Under the pieces are notes generated by a model. The model saw nothing but the letters and a program-made list of their open reading frames with translations, was not told where the DNA came from and ran no database searches. Made by a program: the position numbers and the translations under genes. From contig CALOBT010000025.1 in assembly GCA_942491575.1 (NCBI GenBank), forward strand, positions 2,790,001 through 2,854,000: DNA of 64,000 nt. The letters are read 5' to 3'. The stretch's first letter is position 1, and each line of letters opens with the position of its first letter. Of this stretch, positions 26,654 to 35,685 are shown in pieces. This DNA comes from CAZHNW01 sp942491575. GTDB taxonomy: Bacteria > Spirochaetota > UBA4802 > UBA5550.

Positions 26654-28288
26654 ATGCGTTGGATAATTTTGCTCATATCATCAATTAATTTTGCGGGATT
26701 AATCATTTATGGCATCGCTGCCCTTTATTTTCTGGGACCGGAGCTGATGACTTCCTTCATGCAGAGCCAGTTTGCATTTCGGTTTTTCCTGATAATTTTT
26801 GGATACCTGGTGATTCTTGCCTTTTCAGTTTTTTCCCTGGTGCGGGGAAGTAAAAACTTCCCCCCCCGAAAAATTCAGAGACTATTCACCGCCGCGGCGG
26901 TTCTCCTCTTTGCAGCCCTTATGACGGCGGCACTGGTACTGCCACGGCAATTGCACCATCATATTAAAGGATATCCACCCAGCGCCAGAAATGACCTCCG
27001 CTACCCCCATGGCCCCTTTCTGCAGTTTCCGACAAGGGAAGGGCATTACCCCGATTCAGGGGCCATTACCATCTGGTGGTTTGATCCAGTACCGGGGTCA
27101 GAGCCCCCTGCAGTGGAGGTCTCCCCGCGAAGGGACATGTCCGAAGCCAGAATATTTCGAAAAAATGCCGCTACCGGGGAAAAACGCCGCAGTGTCACAC
27201 TGTATAATCTCAAGGCAGGAGCACAATACTATTACCGGATTCCTGGATTTGACTCCACTGTGAGGAGTTTCACCTTTCCGCGACAAAATACGGAATCCCT
27301 CCGCTTCACTGTTATCGGTGATGCCGCCAATGAGGAAAATTACCGGCACAGCTATTTCCGGGAACTGACCCTGGTAACGAAGGAATTTTACAGGCGCCGC
27401 GGGACCGGTCCTGATTTTCTTTTACTCCTGGGAGATATAGCCGACGGCGGTACTGATCTCGCCTCCTGGGAATACTTCCTTGCGGGGGCCCGCCCCATGA
27501 TGTCGGAGCTCCCCGCGGTAATTGCCCTGGGCAACCATGAAATGAAGGTCGACCGGGGAGGGAACCGTGATTACCTCCTGGAACAGCCCCGCTACGGCGC
27601 CTTTGATGCGGGTCCCATGCGGATTATTTTTTTGCATAACTTTGACAGCTTCAGCGGCATTAATGGCCTCATCGATTCGGTTCAATACCGTTTCCTCGAG
27701 GGTGAACTGAAAAAAGTGGCGGGACGCCGCTGGACAATGGTGGTCCTTCACGTCTCCCCCGTCAGTACCGGTGACTTCAACATGAACAGGGGCCTCATGC
27801 GGCAGTATCTTCCCCTCTTTAAAAAGTACCGCGTAGACCTGGTAATGGCGGGGCATGATCATCACTTCGAAGCCTTCCGTATGGACCGGGAAACTCCACA
27901 CGGGGGAACCTTTTTTGTTATTAATGGGAGCGGTGGTTCCCGCCTCGACAGCTACATCATGACCCGCTGGAAAAAAAGATGGCGAACATGGTATCACGAC
28001 CGGGAAAGCCCTCAGGGCCTCTACCAGAAAGATCCCTTTACGATAAAAAACCATATCAGGGGCGAACTCTCCTGGGGATTCTGTGAGGTGGAAGTTGAAA
28101 AAGATTCAATGAGGGTTACATATTACCGGTGGCTTGAACTCCCCCGCTTCCTGGAACTTACGGGGCAAAAACTGCGCCGCTGGAAGATGCGTGTTTTCAG
28201 TGATGATTTCATGAAAGAGAATGATCTCTGGAAGGTGGAACCGGCACTGGTCCTGGAAAAGAGACGCGTTTTCCCAAACTTAAAATAA
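26654..28288 (+). CDS. Membrane-anchored metallophosphoesterase, purple-acid-phosphatase-like
   Basis: Three N-terminal transmembrane helices (about 2-105) precede a fibronectin-like domain (about 120-215) and a calcineurin-type phosphoesterase domain (about 215-440) facing the periplasm or surface. The metal-ligand motifs VIGDAA, LLLGDIADGG, ALGNHE, VVLHVSP and MAGHDHH follow the PAP order GDxG/GDxxY/GNHE/VxxH/GHxH. However, the first motif lacks its Gly and the second lacks the Tyr that gives purple acid phosphatases their colour. It should still bind two metals and hydrolyse phosphomonoesters or diesters. Start ATG lacks a clear Shine-Dalgarno site and is preceded by the palindrome at 26632. 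Substrate unknown. Confidence 0.85.
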   Translation: MRWIILLISSINFAGLIIYGIAALYFLGPELMTSFMQSQFAFRFFLIIFGYLVILAFSVFSLVRGSKNFPPRKIQRLFTAAAVLLFAALMTAALVLPRQLHHHIKGYPPSARNDLRYPHGPFLQFPTREGHYPDSGAITIWWFDPVPGSEPPAVEVSPRRDMSEARIFRKNAATGEKRRSVTLYNLKAGAQYYYRIPGFDSTVRSFTFPRQNTESLRFTVIGDAANEENYRHSYFRELTLVTKEFYRRRGTGPDFLLLLGDIADGGTDLASWEYFLAGARPMMSELPAVIALGNHEMKVDRGGNRDYLLEQPRYGAFDAGPMRIIFLHNFDSFSGINGLIDSVQYRFLEGELKKVAGRRWTMVVLHVSPVSTGDFNMNRGLMRQYLPLFKKYRVDLVMAGHDHHFEAFRMDRETPHGGTFFVINGSGGSRLDSYIMTRWKKRWRTWYHDRESPQGLYQKDPFTIKNHIRGELSWGFCEVEVEKDSMRVTYYRWLELPRFLELTGQKLRRWKMRVFSDDFMKENDLWKVEPALVLEKRRVFPNLK

Positions 28289-28343
28289 AATAAGTATTTA
28301 AAAGAGTTCCCTTTACTCCTGCCACTTGAAACTTGCTACTTTA

Positions 28344-29303
28344 TCATTCGCATTCAACATTTTCTTTCAAATACTTCTTTTCATAATCGGTATACTTCAC
28401 CCCCATACAGGCAAGGGCGAGTTCTACACAGAGTTCCGCAGTTATATTTTTTTCATCCAGCAATGGATTTACTTCTATTATATCCATACCGCAGAGATCG
28501 ATGTGCTCACCGATATACTGCATAATATATGCGACCTCACGGTAATTGAGGCCCCCGCGGGTAATGATGCCGGTCCCAGGGGCGATTGCCTGGTCCATCA
28601 CATCGGCATCGAAACTCAGGTACACCCCGTCGGTTCCACCGGTAACGATTTCCAGTACATTATCCATAACCGCGGAAATCCCCCGGCTGGAGATTTCCCT
28701 GATGGTGAAATTGGCGATGCCGAGGCGCTCTATAAATTCAATCTCTCCGGGGTCCATATCCTTGGTGCCTATAATACAGACATTTTCAGGTTTCAGTTTT
28801 GGGGAAAAACCGAGGCACTTCACCAGCTCTTCATGACCGAAACCGTGGGAGATGGCCAGGGGCATTCCGTGGATATTGCCGCTTGGACTCGTCTCCGGGG
28901 TGTTGCAGTCGGGATGGGCGTCGATCCATATCAGTCCGAGATTCTTTTTCGCCTTTGCCATCCCCGCAATGGAACCGATGGAGGTGGAATGATCCCCCCC
29001 CAGTATGAGTGGGACCTCCCCCTTCACAGAGGCGGCATATACCCTTTCCGCCAACACACCGGATACACGAACAATCTCCTCGAACTGAATTCGTTTTCTT
29101 TCATTTATATCAAGGGAATCAAGACTGAAATTATGCAGAATTTCAAGGTCTCCGCTGTCAACATAGGAAAAATTTCCATAGTCGAGGGCATCAAGGATAC
29201 CAGCGTACCGAAGAGCCTTGGGCCCCATATCGACACCGAGTTTGCTGACCCCCAGATCAAGGGGAACCCCCAGAACATGAATTTTTCTATTTGTATCAAT
29301 CAT
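28344..29303 (-). CDS. rocF: Arginase
   Basis: Mn2+ enzyme that hydrolyses L-arginine to ornithine and urea. The 319-residue protein shows all metal-binding motifs of the ureohydrolase family: LGGDHSTSIG, IDAHPDCNTPETSPSGN and SFDADVMDQAIAPGTG. The NTPxTSPSGNIHGMPLA stretch is typical of arginase rather than agmatinase or formimidoylglutamase. No urease genes are visible here. It is separately transcribed, since a long hairpin (29326-29377) stands between it and htrA upstream. Confidence 0.93.
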   Translation of the reverse strand: MIDTNRKIHVLGVPLDLGVSKLGVDMGPKALRYAGILDALDYGNFSYVDSGDLEILHNFSLDSLDINERKRIQFEEIVRVSGVLAERVYAASVKGEVPLILGGDHSTSIGSIAGMAKAKKNLGLIWIDAHPDCNTPETSPSGNIHGMPLAISHGFGHEELVKCLGFSPKLKPENVCIIGTKDMDPGEIEFIERLGIANFTIREISSRGISAVMDNVLEIVTGGTDGVYLSFDADVMDQAIAPGTGIITRGGLNYREVAYIMQYIGEHIDLCGMDIIEVNPLLDEKNITAELCVELALACMGVKYTDYEKKYLKENVECE

Positions 29304-29325
29304 TGCGGGAAAACCATATTCCTTT

Positions 29326-29377
29326 AAATGCCGGTATTACGGTTCGCCCCACTGGGCGTAGTGTAGTACCGGCATTT
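29326..29377 (-). terminator. Long compound hairpin after htrA
   Basis: A perfect 11-bp outer stem (AAATGCCGGTA at 29326-29336, TACCGGCATTT at 29367-29377) encloses a second hairpin (CGCCC 29345-29349, GGGCG 29354-29358). It directly follows the htrA stop (29382, minus strand) and precedes the arginase start. No T tract follows. Confidence 0.7.
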
Positions 29378-29381
29378 ACTA

Positions 29382-30533
29382 CTATCCCCGTGGACGCTCG
29401 ACAATCTTCACATAAATATTCAACTTCCGCTTATTACGCCACACGGTAACCTTCAGACGCTTTCCGATAGGGGTCTGCCCAATAATATTCAGAAGATCTT
29501 TATAGGTTTTGATGGGAACATCATCGAGGGCCAGGATCACATCACCGGCATTTATGCCACCCTTTCCGGCGGGACTCCCCTTTACAACTTCCCCGATAAA
29601 GGCGCCCTTTGCACTATTGAGGCCAAGATCGCGTGCGGTCCCTTCATTCAGCTCAAGGATACTCACCCCGAGGTAACCACGTTTAACCTCCCTGAACTCC
29701 TTCAGCTGTGCCAGGATGGACCGGGCGGTATTGATGGGAATGGCAAAGCCGATCCCCATATAGCCGCCACTTTTAGAGTAGATCATCCGGTTGATGCCTA
29801 CAACTTCCCCGAAAATATTTATCAGGGGTCCCCCTGAGTTGCCGGGATTAATTGATGCATCCGTCTGAATGTGATTCCCCCCCATGAGGTCAACATCGTT
29901 TCGACCAAGTGCACTGATGACACCAACGGTAAAGGTGCGGTCAAGGCCGAAGGGATTACCGATGGCAATGGCCCAGTCTCCAACATTAATTTTATCACTG
30001 TCACCAAAATAGACGGGCTTAAGGTCACCCGGGGCCTTAATCTTCAGCAGGGCAATATCCGTACGTTTGTCGCTGCCAATAATTTCCGCCTTATAGCTTT
30101 TTTCATTTATTTTGACAAATACATTATCAACACTGGCCACTACATGATGGTTTGTACAGATATATCCGTCGCGGGAAAGAATAAAACCGGTTCCGAGACC
30201 GGTTCGTTTCTGCACACGATTCTGCTCTCCACGTGGCTGCCGGAAAAATTGCCGAAACCTTGGATCGTTGAAAAAAGGATGTGGCTGCACACTGACAAAC
30301 TGTTCAGTCGTGATGAAGACCACACTCTCCTTATACATATTGTATATTTTTGTGAAGGCATTCTGGATTTCATATGCCCTGGTTTTTTCAGCTTCTGCCT
30401 TCAGGGGAGATTCTTCGGTATTGCCGAAAAGTACCGGTCCCGTTGCATCATTTTTCAGACAGGAAAACTGGTTTAAAAGAAAAGCCCCGGTGAGAATCAT
30501 CACGGGAAGAATAAACTTTAGTCCCCTTTGCAT
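29382..30533 (-). CDS. htrA: HtrA/DegP-family periplasmic serine protease
   Basis: Periplasmic protein quality-control protease. After a signal anchor (MQRGLKFILPVMILTGAFLL) the trypsin-like domain contains the triad: His in TNHHVV, Asp in RTDIALLKI, Ser in INPGNSGGPL. A single PDZ domain follows (GYLGVSILELNEGTARDLGL, KGGINAGDVILALDDVPIKTYKDLL), as in DegS/HtrA proteins with one PDZ. The ATG at 30533 is chosen over 30584 because AAAGGAG lies 7 bases before it and the signal sequence then starts properly. It lies 60 bp downstream of a small lipoprotein gene on the same strand, so they may be co-transcribed. Confidence 0.94.
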   Translation of the reverse strand: MQRGLKFILPVMILTGAFLLNQFSCLKNDATGPVLFGNTEESPLKAEAEKTRAYEIQNAFTKIYNMYKESVVFITTEQFVSVQPHPFFNDPRFRQFFRQPRGEQNRVQKRTGLGTGFILSRDGYICTNHHVVASVDNVFVKINEKSYKAEIIGSDKRTDIALLKIKAPGDLKPVYFGDSDKINVGDWAIAIGNPFGLDRTFTVGVISALGRNDVDLMGGNHIQTDASINPGNSGGPLINIFGEVVGINRMIYSKSGGYMGIGFAIPINTARSILAQLKEFREVKRGYLGVSILELNEGTARDLGLNSAKGAFIGEVVKGSPAGKGGINAGDVILALDDVPIKTYKDLLNIIGQTPIGKRLKVTVWRNKRKLNIYVKIVERPRG

Positions 30534-30593
30534 TGTATCACTCCTTTTACAGTATAACTGTTGCGGTTTTTTAAAGCAGAACACAGGGGGAAG

Positions 30594-30803
30594 TTAAAAT
30601 TCTTTACTTTTTTGAGAACGCTTCCGCCTCTCCCGTTCTTTTTTTATCTCTTCACGAAAAAGGTAACGGTCATTACTGGACCCGTCAAACTCAATCTGTT
30701 CAAATTCAACTTTTCTCGGTTTTACATCCTCACCACAGGAAGGAATTACCAGTAATAAGCCTGTTAAAAAAATTAAAAACCATTTTAAGGTATAGACCTT
30801 CAC
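30594..30803 (-). CDS. Small lipoprotein of unknown function
   Basis: 69 residues with a lipoprotein signal (FLTGLLLVIPSC, lipidated Cys23) followed by a charged, Lys/Arg/Glu-rich tail (EEIKKERERRKRSQK) that is probably helical. No family recognised. It precedes htrA by 60 bp in the same direction and follows dtd by 66 bp, suggesting one transcription unit. Confidence 0.65.
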   Translation of the reverse strand: MKVYTLKWFLIFLTGLLLVIPSCGEDVKPRKVEFEQIEFDGSSNDRYLFREEIKKERERRKRSQKSKEF

Positions 30804-30869
30804 ATTAGATCTCCGGTTCCGGATAATTTAACCGCTTCCGTTTTTCAGCGTCTAAGTTTCCCGATCTCG

Positions 30870-31319
30870 CTATAATATCCTGCTGCTATCAAGAAGAATG
30901 GTTACTGGCCCCCGGTTTAGCAGTGAAACCCTCATATCGGCGCCAAAACGCCCCGTCTGAACAGGTCCATGCATTTCATGGAACAGGGCTACGAATTTAT
31001 CAAAAAAATAAGTAGCCTCTTCCGGGGGCATCGCCTCTATATAAGAGGGCCTCTTTCCTTTTCGTACATCCCCGTAAAGGGTAAATTGGGGAACCAGCAA
31101 GACAGCCCCCCCTGCTTCGGAAACGGACTTATTCATCACCCCTTCTTCATCTTCAAATATACGAAGCCCTGAAATCTTTCTGGCGATATATTCCATCTCT
31201 TTCCGGGTATCATCCCGATGGATCCCCAGCAGAACCAACAGGCCGTCATCGATTGAACCGATTACTTCGCCATCAACCGTAACTGCCGCTTCGGAGACCC
31301 GCTGTACAACTGCTCTCAT
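30870..31319 (-). CDS. dtd: D-aminoacyl-tRNA deacylase
   Basis: Dtd hydrolyses D-aminoacyl-tRNA (and Gly-tRNAAla), recycling mischarged tRNA in the cytoplasm. The 149-residue protein has the full set of family motifs: MRAVVQRVSEAAVTVDG, LVLLGI, KISGLRIFEDEEG, the catalytic SQF-like VPQFTLYGDVRKGKRPS, FGADMRVSL and NRGPVTILLDS (NxGPVT). Here the usual Ser in SQFTL is replaced by Pro (VPQFTL), a variant worth noting, while the Gly-cisPro partner in NRGPVT is kept. Confidence 0.95.
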   Translation of the reverse strand: MRAVVQRVSEAAVTVDGEVIGSIDDGLLVLLGIHRDDTRKEMEYIARKISGLRIFEDEEGVMNKSVSEAGGAVLLVPQFTLYGDVRKGKRPSYIEAMPPEEATYFFDKFVALFHEMHGPVQTGRFGADMRVSLLNRGPVTILLDSSRIL

Positions 31320-31334
31320 AATGAAAAATTATAT

Positions 31335-31364
31335 AAGTAAGGCGGCTCTAAAGCCGCCTTACTT
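31335..31364. terminator. Strong hairpin between trxA and dtd
   Basis: A perfect 13-bp stem (AAGTAAGGCGGCT at 31335-31347, AGCCGCCTTACTT at 31352-31364, loop CTAA) lies just past the thioredoxin stop (31369, minus strand). It should end the lipoprotein-trxA transcript. The T tract on the minus strand is interrupted (ATAATTTTT). Confidence 0.85.
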
Positions 31365-31368
31365 TCTA

Positions 31369-31683
31369 TTATCCAAGCTTTGTTTTCAGGGCATCTTCGG
31401 GCTGTACACCCACCATACGGTCAATCTCTTTACCGTCTTCAAAGAGTATCAGTGTGGGTATTGATGAAATCCCCATTTTCTGCGCAATCCCGGGGGATTC
31501 ATCCGTATTTAATTTTACGATTTTTGCACTGATTTCACCTGATTGTGTAAGTTTTTCCAGTATCGGAGTCTGCATTCTGCAGGGTCCACACCAGGGTGCC
31601 CAGAAATCAACCAGTACTTTCCCCTGATGATTAGTTACTTCAGCATCAAAGGTGCTTTCATTTACTTCAATTAGATTTGCCAT
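31369..31683 (-). CDS. trxA: Thioredoxin
   Basis: Cytoplasmic disulfide reductase with the WCGPC active site (VDFWAPWCGPCRM), the buried Asp in VLVDFWA, and the cis-proline in SSIPTLILFEDG. About 104 residues, typical. Two starts are possible: ATG 31692 is only 2 bases from AGGAGG, while ATG 31683 is 11 bases away and gives the usual MANLIEV start. That Shine-Dalgarno sequence overlaps the stop of the upstream lipoprotein gene, so the two are coupled. Confidence 0.96.
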   Translation of the reverse strand: MANLIEVNESTFDAEVTNHQGKVLVDFWAPWCGPCRMQTPILEKLTQSGEISAKIVKLNTDESPGIAQKMGISSIPTLILFEDGKEIDRMVGVQPEDALKTKLG

Positions 31684-31698
31684 ATATGACATGTCCTC

Positions 31699-32385
31699 CT
31701 AGTCGCTTAAATACTTGCTACTGCGTGCTCTGTTATTATAAAATTGCTCAATGAATGCGATTTTATTATCTATAAATTCCGTATTGTTTTCGGTTTTTTC
31801 AACAATTTTTTTCGATTTTTTATCCATAATCCATGACTGCATGGAGGCGATTTTACCATTGTTATAATTAACTACATACTGACCAATCTGCATCGATTTT
31901 GCTGTTTTACGGTTAAACTCAAATTCAATAATTCGCCGCTGATTAAGTTTTCTACTGCTGTAGGTATACTGATCAAGTCCGAAAATAAAATACTTTTTAA
32001 TATCATGGAGGAAGGAATAATACTCGATGCGGAAGGGTTTACTGTCAGTATAGTAATACTTAATCATTCCAGCCTTAAATCTATTTTTATTTTCGAATAT
32101 ATAAAAGGATAATTTTGTCAGGTTATTGCCGTTAAAAGTATATATTTCTTCCCTGGCGGGGACCAGGTTAAGACCCCTTTTTTTCATATAAAATATTTTT
32201 CGCGGATTGTGTGAAGTCCCGGAATAGGAGATATCCTCCATCCGTTGAATAGAATTTCCTTCATAGTAGGAAGTTCTCACTACACGTCCCAGGTTGTCCC
32301 TGCGCTGCACTTCCCGGCTACCGGCACAGGAAATACAAAAAACTATTAGAATCCCCATTGCAATATGGAGGAAATTTTTTTTCAT
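31699..32385 (-). CDS. Putative lipoprotein, YD-like/antigen type, function unknown
   Basis: 228 residues with a lipoprotein signal (MGILIVFCISC, lipidated Cys20). The body has repeated short beta-strand units with Tyr/Lys/Arg, such as GRVVRTSYYEGN, FNGNNLTKLSFYIFEN and NYNNGKIASMQSW. They resemble the strand repeats of MORN or toxin-antigen-like proteins and suggest an elongated beta fold. It precedes trxA, with only 15 bp from its stop to the chosen trxA start, so both are co-transcribed; a redox-related function cannot be claimed from that alone. Confidence 0.65.
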   Translation of the reverse strand: MKKNFLHIAMGILIVFCISCAGSREVQRRDNLGRVVRTSYYEGNSIQRMEDISYSGTSHNPRKIFYMKKRGLNLVPAREEIYTFNGNNLTKLSFYIFENKNRFKAGMIKYYYTDSKPFRIEYYSFLHDIKKYFIFGLDQYTYSSRKLNQRRIIEFEFNRKTAKSMQIGQYVVNYNNGKIASMQSWIMDKKSKKIVEKTENNTEFIDNKIAFIEQFYNNRARSSKYLSD

Positions 32386-32643
32386 TATTCTGCCCGATTT
32401 CTCTTCCTTGTTCTTTTATCCAGAGCCCAAAATTAAGCCTTCAATTACTCATATATTCGGGCATGTTGTCAAACATTAATTATTTGAGTGATGATTCAAA
32501 ATCTGCAATGATTCGTAACAATTATACTTTTCTGCCGTACCCATATTGCCGATAGAGGTAATAAGGACGTCATTTTTCAAAGAAATCAGCTCCACAAGAG
32601 AGCTGTTTCAAGTAATATCTTTTATTATTTCAAGGAATAAACA

Positions 32644-33294
32644 ATGAAACGAACAGCCCTGCTAATTTTCCTGATCCTGATTACCGTCACCACTCTTGCT
32701 CAAAAGGCGGATATAAAACCGGCAAAAGAGGCCAAAGAAACAGAAAAGGGGAAATCATCCTCTCTTCCTGAGGGTTACGGCACCCTGACGTGGGGAACCC
32801 TTTTGAGCCAGGCAAAGAGTAAAATAACGGGCAAACTGGTCTTTACCGATGAAAAAAAAATCATAATTTCCAGGGATGGCAATCTTGAGTACCGGTACGG
32901 TTTTTTTTATATAGATCCCGCCGTTGCCCCGACTACTGAAAAAAAACCGCCGGAAAATGCAGGGGGCGACAAGAACCAACCGGAAAAAAAGGATGAGGGG
33001 AAACTTTTCTATGTTTCACTGCAATTTCCCTACCTCTCCATGAAAGAAGTGATGGAAAAAATGCAAACCAAATATGGAGAGGCAACCATGTCCAACATCA
33101 AAGACAACCAGGGGGCCCTCGCCTGGGATTCGGAAAAAACAATCGTCATTGTCTGGATTGACCGATACGAAAAAAAACCCTTCTGCCGCCGTATTACCTA
33201 TCTTTCTAAAGAAATCGCAAAAGAATTAAATACATATGTTGAACAGGTCTTCAACAAGGCTGAACTCGATTTAATCAAACAACTCAATCCGTAA
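32644..33294 (+). CDS. Exported protein of unknown function
   Basis: 216 residues with a signal peptide (MKRTALLIFLILITVTTLA|Q). A short Lys/Glu-rich linker follows, then PEGYGTLTWGTLLSQAKSKI, a pattern seen in uncharacterised exported proteins of spirochaetes. A Pro/Lys/Glu-rich insertion separates it from the C-terminal part (FPYLSMKEVMEKMQTKYGEATMS). No enzyme motif was found. AAGGA is 7 bases from the ATG. It is divergent from the lipoprotein-trxA unit, with 258 bases between them. Confidence 0.65.
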   Translation: MKRTALLIFLILITVTTLAQKADIKPAKEAKETEKGKSSSLPEGYGTLTWGTLLSQAKSKITGKLVFTDEKKIIISRDGNLEYRYGFFYIDPAVAPTTEKKPPENAGGDKNQPEKKDEGKLFYVSLQFPYLSMKEVMEKMQTKYGEATMSNIKDNQGALAWDSEKTIVIVWIDRYEKKPFCRRITYLSKEIAKELNTYVEQVFNKAELDLIKQLNP

Positions 33295-33305
33295 TTTTTT
33301 CTATG

Positions 33306-33330
33306 CAGAGGACCTTCACAGGGTCCTCTG
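33306..33330 (+). terminator. Hairpin after the exported-protein gene
   Basis: CAGAGGACC (33306-33314) pairs perfectly with GGTCCTCTG (33322-33330) around a 7-base loop, 12 bases after the stop. No T tract follows, so this is only a possible terminator. Confidence 0.55.
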
Positions 33331-33525
33331 AATCACTCGCCAGTATTTATCCATAAGTAATCATACAACTTCATTCAACAGCCAATTTACTTTACATTCT
33401 TTCGCATCAATACATATTTTATCTCCCAAATGTGCTATATTTTGAATTTTTGTGTTAATTATTATTGACTCAGATTACCTGTACTTCATTATGATCGCAA
33501 AAATATGGAAAACGTGTCACTCATT

Positions 33526-35613
33526 ATGAAATCATTTATCCGGGAATTAGCAGCTACACTGTTATTTCTCTCACTCTCTTTTACCCTTTATGCCGAGGGG
33601 GGGTCAGAGCCTCCTGAAAGAAAAGAGGAGAAACAGGAGAAGTCAGCCTTTATACTGGCGGAAATCGAGGTAAAGGGGGAGCGCCCCTTAAGCGCCGCCT
33701 CTGACCAGACGGTGCGCAACCGTGACTTTATGAACTTCCCCCGAAAAACCGCTTCAGACCTGATGCGCTTCGTTCCGGGACTGCATATCACCCAGCATAC
33801 GGGGGGTGCAAAGGCACACCAGATTTTCCTGCGGGGCTTTGACGCGGAACATGGCCAGGATATCGCCGCTTACCTCGACGGGATACCCCTGAACGAAGTA
33901 TCCCATGTTCACGGTCAGGGGTACCTTGACCTCCACTTTCTGCTTCCCGCAAGCCTGGAAAAAATCTGGATAATGAAGGGGCCCTACGATGCCCGCTTCG
34001 GGAATTTTTCCTCCGCGGGGGTCATTGACTTCCTTCCCTATACAAAACGGGACTTCACCGCAAGTCTCACGGCTACAGGGGGAAGTTCATATACCTTCGA
34101 TGGGACCGGCCAGCTCTCCCTCAGTACCAAAAAAAATGACAGCTACCTTGTCGTCGAAGGAGACACCAGTGACGGCTATACTGACCCGGGAAGACTGACT
34201 GCGGGGCGGATCTTTTTTCAAAATACCTATCATGTTTCGAAGGATAGCCGCCTGAAATTTCTCTATGCCGGCTATCTCGCCCGCTCCGAGGCTGCGGACA
34301 TCCTCCCCCTTGAACTGATAGAGGACGGAAGTTTCTCCAGGCTTGAATCAATCGATAAAAGCAACCGCGTCGATGTGGACCGCCACCTCATGGGCATCAC
34401 ATGGGATTACGACACACCTAAATTGAAGGGACGCCTTCAGGGATATTACAATTACAAGGAAACAAGAATTTTCAGCAACTATACCTTTTATTATTTCAAC
34501 GAAACCAATGGCGATCAGCTTCAGCAGTTCGACCGGCGCCACTACGGAGGGCTCAAGGGATATCTTCGCGGGATCACAGAAGCGGCGGGAATAAAATTTA
34601 ATACCGAAGCAGGCTTTGAGATCAGAAATGATTTCGTTGATCAGAAACAGGCAAATACGGAAGAACGACACCTGGTGAACCTGAAAAACTATTACCAGTT
34701 TAACGAAACAGCCCTGGGGACCTACCTTCAGGAGCGTATTGTCTTAACTTCATGGTGTGAAGTCATCACGGGACTTCGCTACGATATGATTTTCTATAAT
34801 GGTGACGGGACGCAGGATTTCTATGAATTCAATATCGCCACCAATTCCATGGACATTATTCAGGATGTACCCGTTGATTTTTCCACCTGGGCCTGGCAGG
34901 TTTCCCCCAAGGCATCAGTGATTTTCACGCCGATAAAAAAGTTGAATATCTTTCTGAACTTCGGCCGAAGCTTTGTATCAACCCAGGCACGGCAGATAGC
35001 ATGGGAGGAAGACAATACCATGCCTGCGGTTACTGGCGGAGAGATTGGCAGCCGCTATAAATTCTGGAAGGACCGCATCAATATTTCCCTCACGGCATGG
35101 GCAGCTCACAAGGAGGCGGAATATGTTTTCGACAGCGAGCAGGGTATGTCCCTGCCGAGGGGTCAGAGCCTCCGCCTCGGAGGGGACATGGAATTCCGTA
35201 TATCCCCTGTAAAATGGCTCTACTTCGGAACAGATCTGAACTATGTCCATGCCAGGTTTACCGCAGACAACAGCCGCATCCCCAATATGGCGGAGTGGTA
35301 TATGACCAATTCCTTGAGTGTTACCCTTGATTCGGGTTTCAGCGGATCATTAAGGGGGCGCTTCGTCGGCCCCCGTTATCATGACAACGGCTACGAGTCT
35401 GACCCTTACTACATCATCGATCTGCAGCTCGGGTATACCTTCAGGGCCTTTACCGTAACCGTTGCGGTTGAGAATCTTTTTAACACTGTCTGGTATGATT
35501 CCGTTTTTGCCTATTCATCGAGGCCCCTCCAGTACGGTCCTGAAGTTGCAGGCCTCCATGTTACCCCCGGGACACCCCTGGCATGGAAAATCATGCTGGA
35601 GATAAAGATTTAG
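33526..35613 (+). CDS. TonB-dependent outer-membrane receptor (probable metal-complex uptake)
   Basis: This outer-membrane barrel imports scarce ligands using TonB energy. A signal peptide (MKSFIRELAATLLFLSLSFTLYA) is followed by an acidic/basic linker, the plug domain (about 45-165: TASDLMRFVPGLHI, HQIFLRGFDAEHGQDIAAYLDG, VSHVHGQGYLDLHFLLPASLEKI, KGPYDARFGNFSSAGVIDF) and a 22-strand-type barrel. The His-rich VSHVHGQGY of the plug is notable. The start at 33505 is possible, but ATG 33526 gives a standard signal peptide. It precedes a His-containing lipoprotein gene by 72 bp, and CbiM and NikL-like genes follow further on, so nickel or cobalt (or a chelate) is the probable ligand (inference). 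No tonB/exbBD in the window. Confidence 0.9.
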   Translation: MKSFIRELAATLLFLSLSFTLYAEGGSEPPERKEEKQEKSAFILAEIEVKGERPLSAASDQTVRNRDFMNFPRKTASDLMRFVPGLHITQHTGGAKAHQIFLRGFDAEHGQDIAAYLDGIPLNEVSHVHGQGYLDLHFLLPASLEKIWIMKGPYDARFGNFSSAGVIDFLPYTKRDFTASLTATGGSSYTFDGTGQLSLSTKKNDSYLVVEGDTSDGYTDPGRLTAGRIFFQNTYHVSKDSRLKFLYAGYLARSEAADILPLELIEDGSFSRLESIDKSNRVDVDRHLMGITWDYDTPKLKGRLQGYYNYKETRIFSNYTFYYFNETNGDQLQQFDRRHYGGLKGYLRGITEAAGIKFNTEAGFEIRNDFVDQKQANTEERHLVNLKNYYQFNETALGTYLQERIVLTSWCEVITGLRYDMIFYNGDGTQDFYEFNIATNSMDIIQDVPVDFSTWAWQVSPKASVIFTPIKKLNIFLNFGRSFVSTQARQIAWEEDNTMPAVTGGEIGSRYKFWKDRINISLTAWAAHKEAEYVFDSEQGMSLPRGQSLRLGGDMEFRISPVKWLYFGTDLNYVHARFTADNSRIPNMAEWYMTNSLSVTLDSGFSGSLRGRFVGPRYHDNGYESDPYYIIDLQLGYTFRAFTVTVAVENLFNTVWYDSVFAYSSRPLQYGPEVAGLHVTPGTPLAWKIMLEIKI

Positions 35614-35685
35614 GAGATCTTTTAATAGAGGATCTATAAGTTCTTCTGTTATTAAAAATATTTTATATACTTAAAGAGGTGCATT

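Noticed and set aside
28326..29327. Long plus-strand frame (333 codons) over the arginase gene
   Set aside because: It is antisense to a gene with complete arginase metal motifs and has no match of its own.
33331..33525. Cobalamin riboswitch before the TonB receptor gene
   Set aside because: No B12-box-like sequence (GCCACTG-type) or the expected stems could be seen; the gap is AT-rich.
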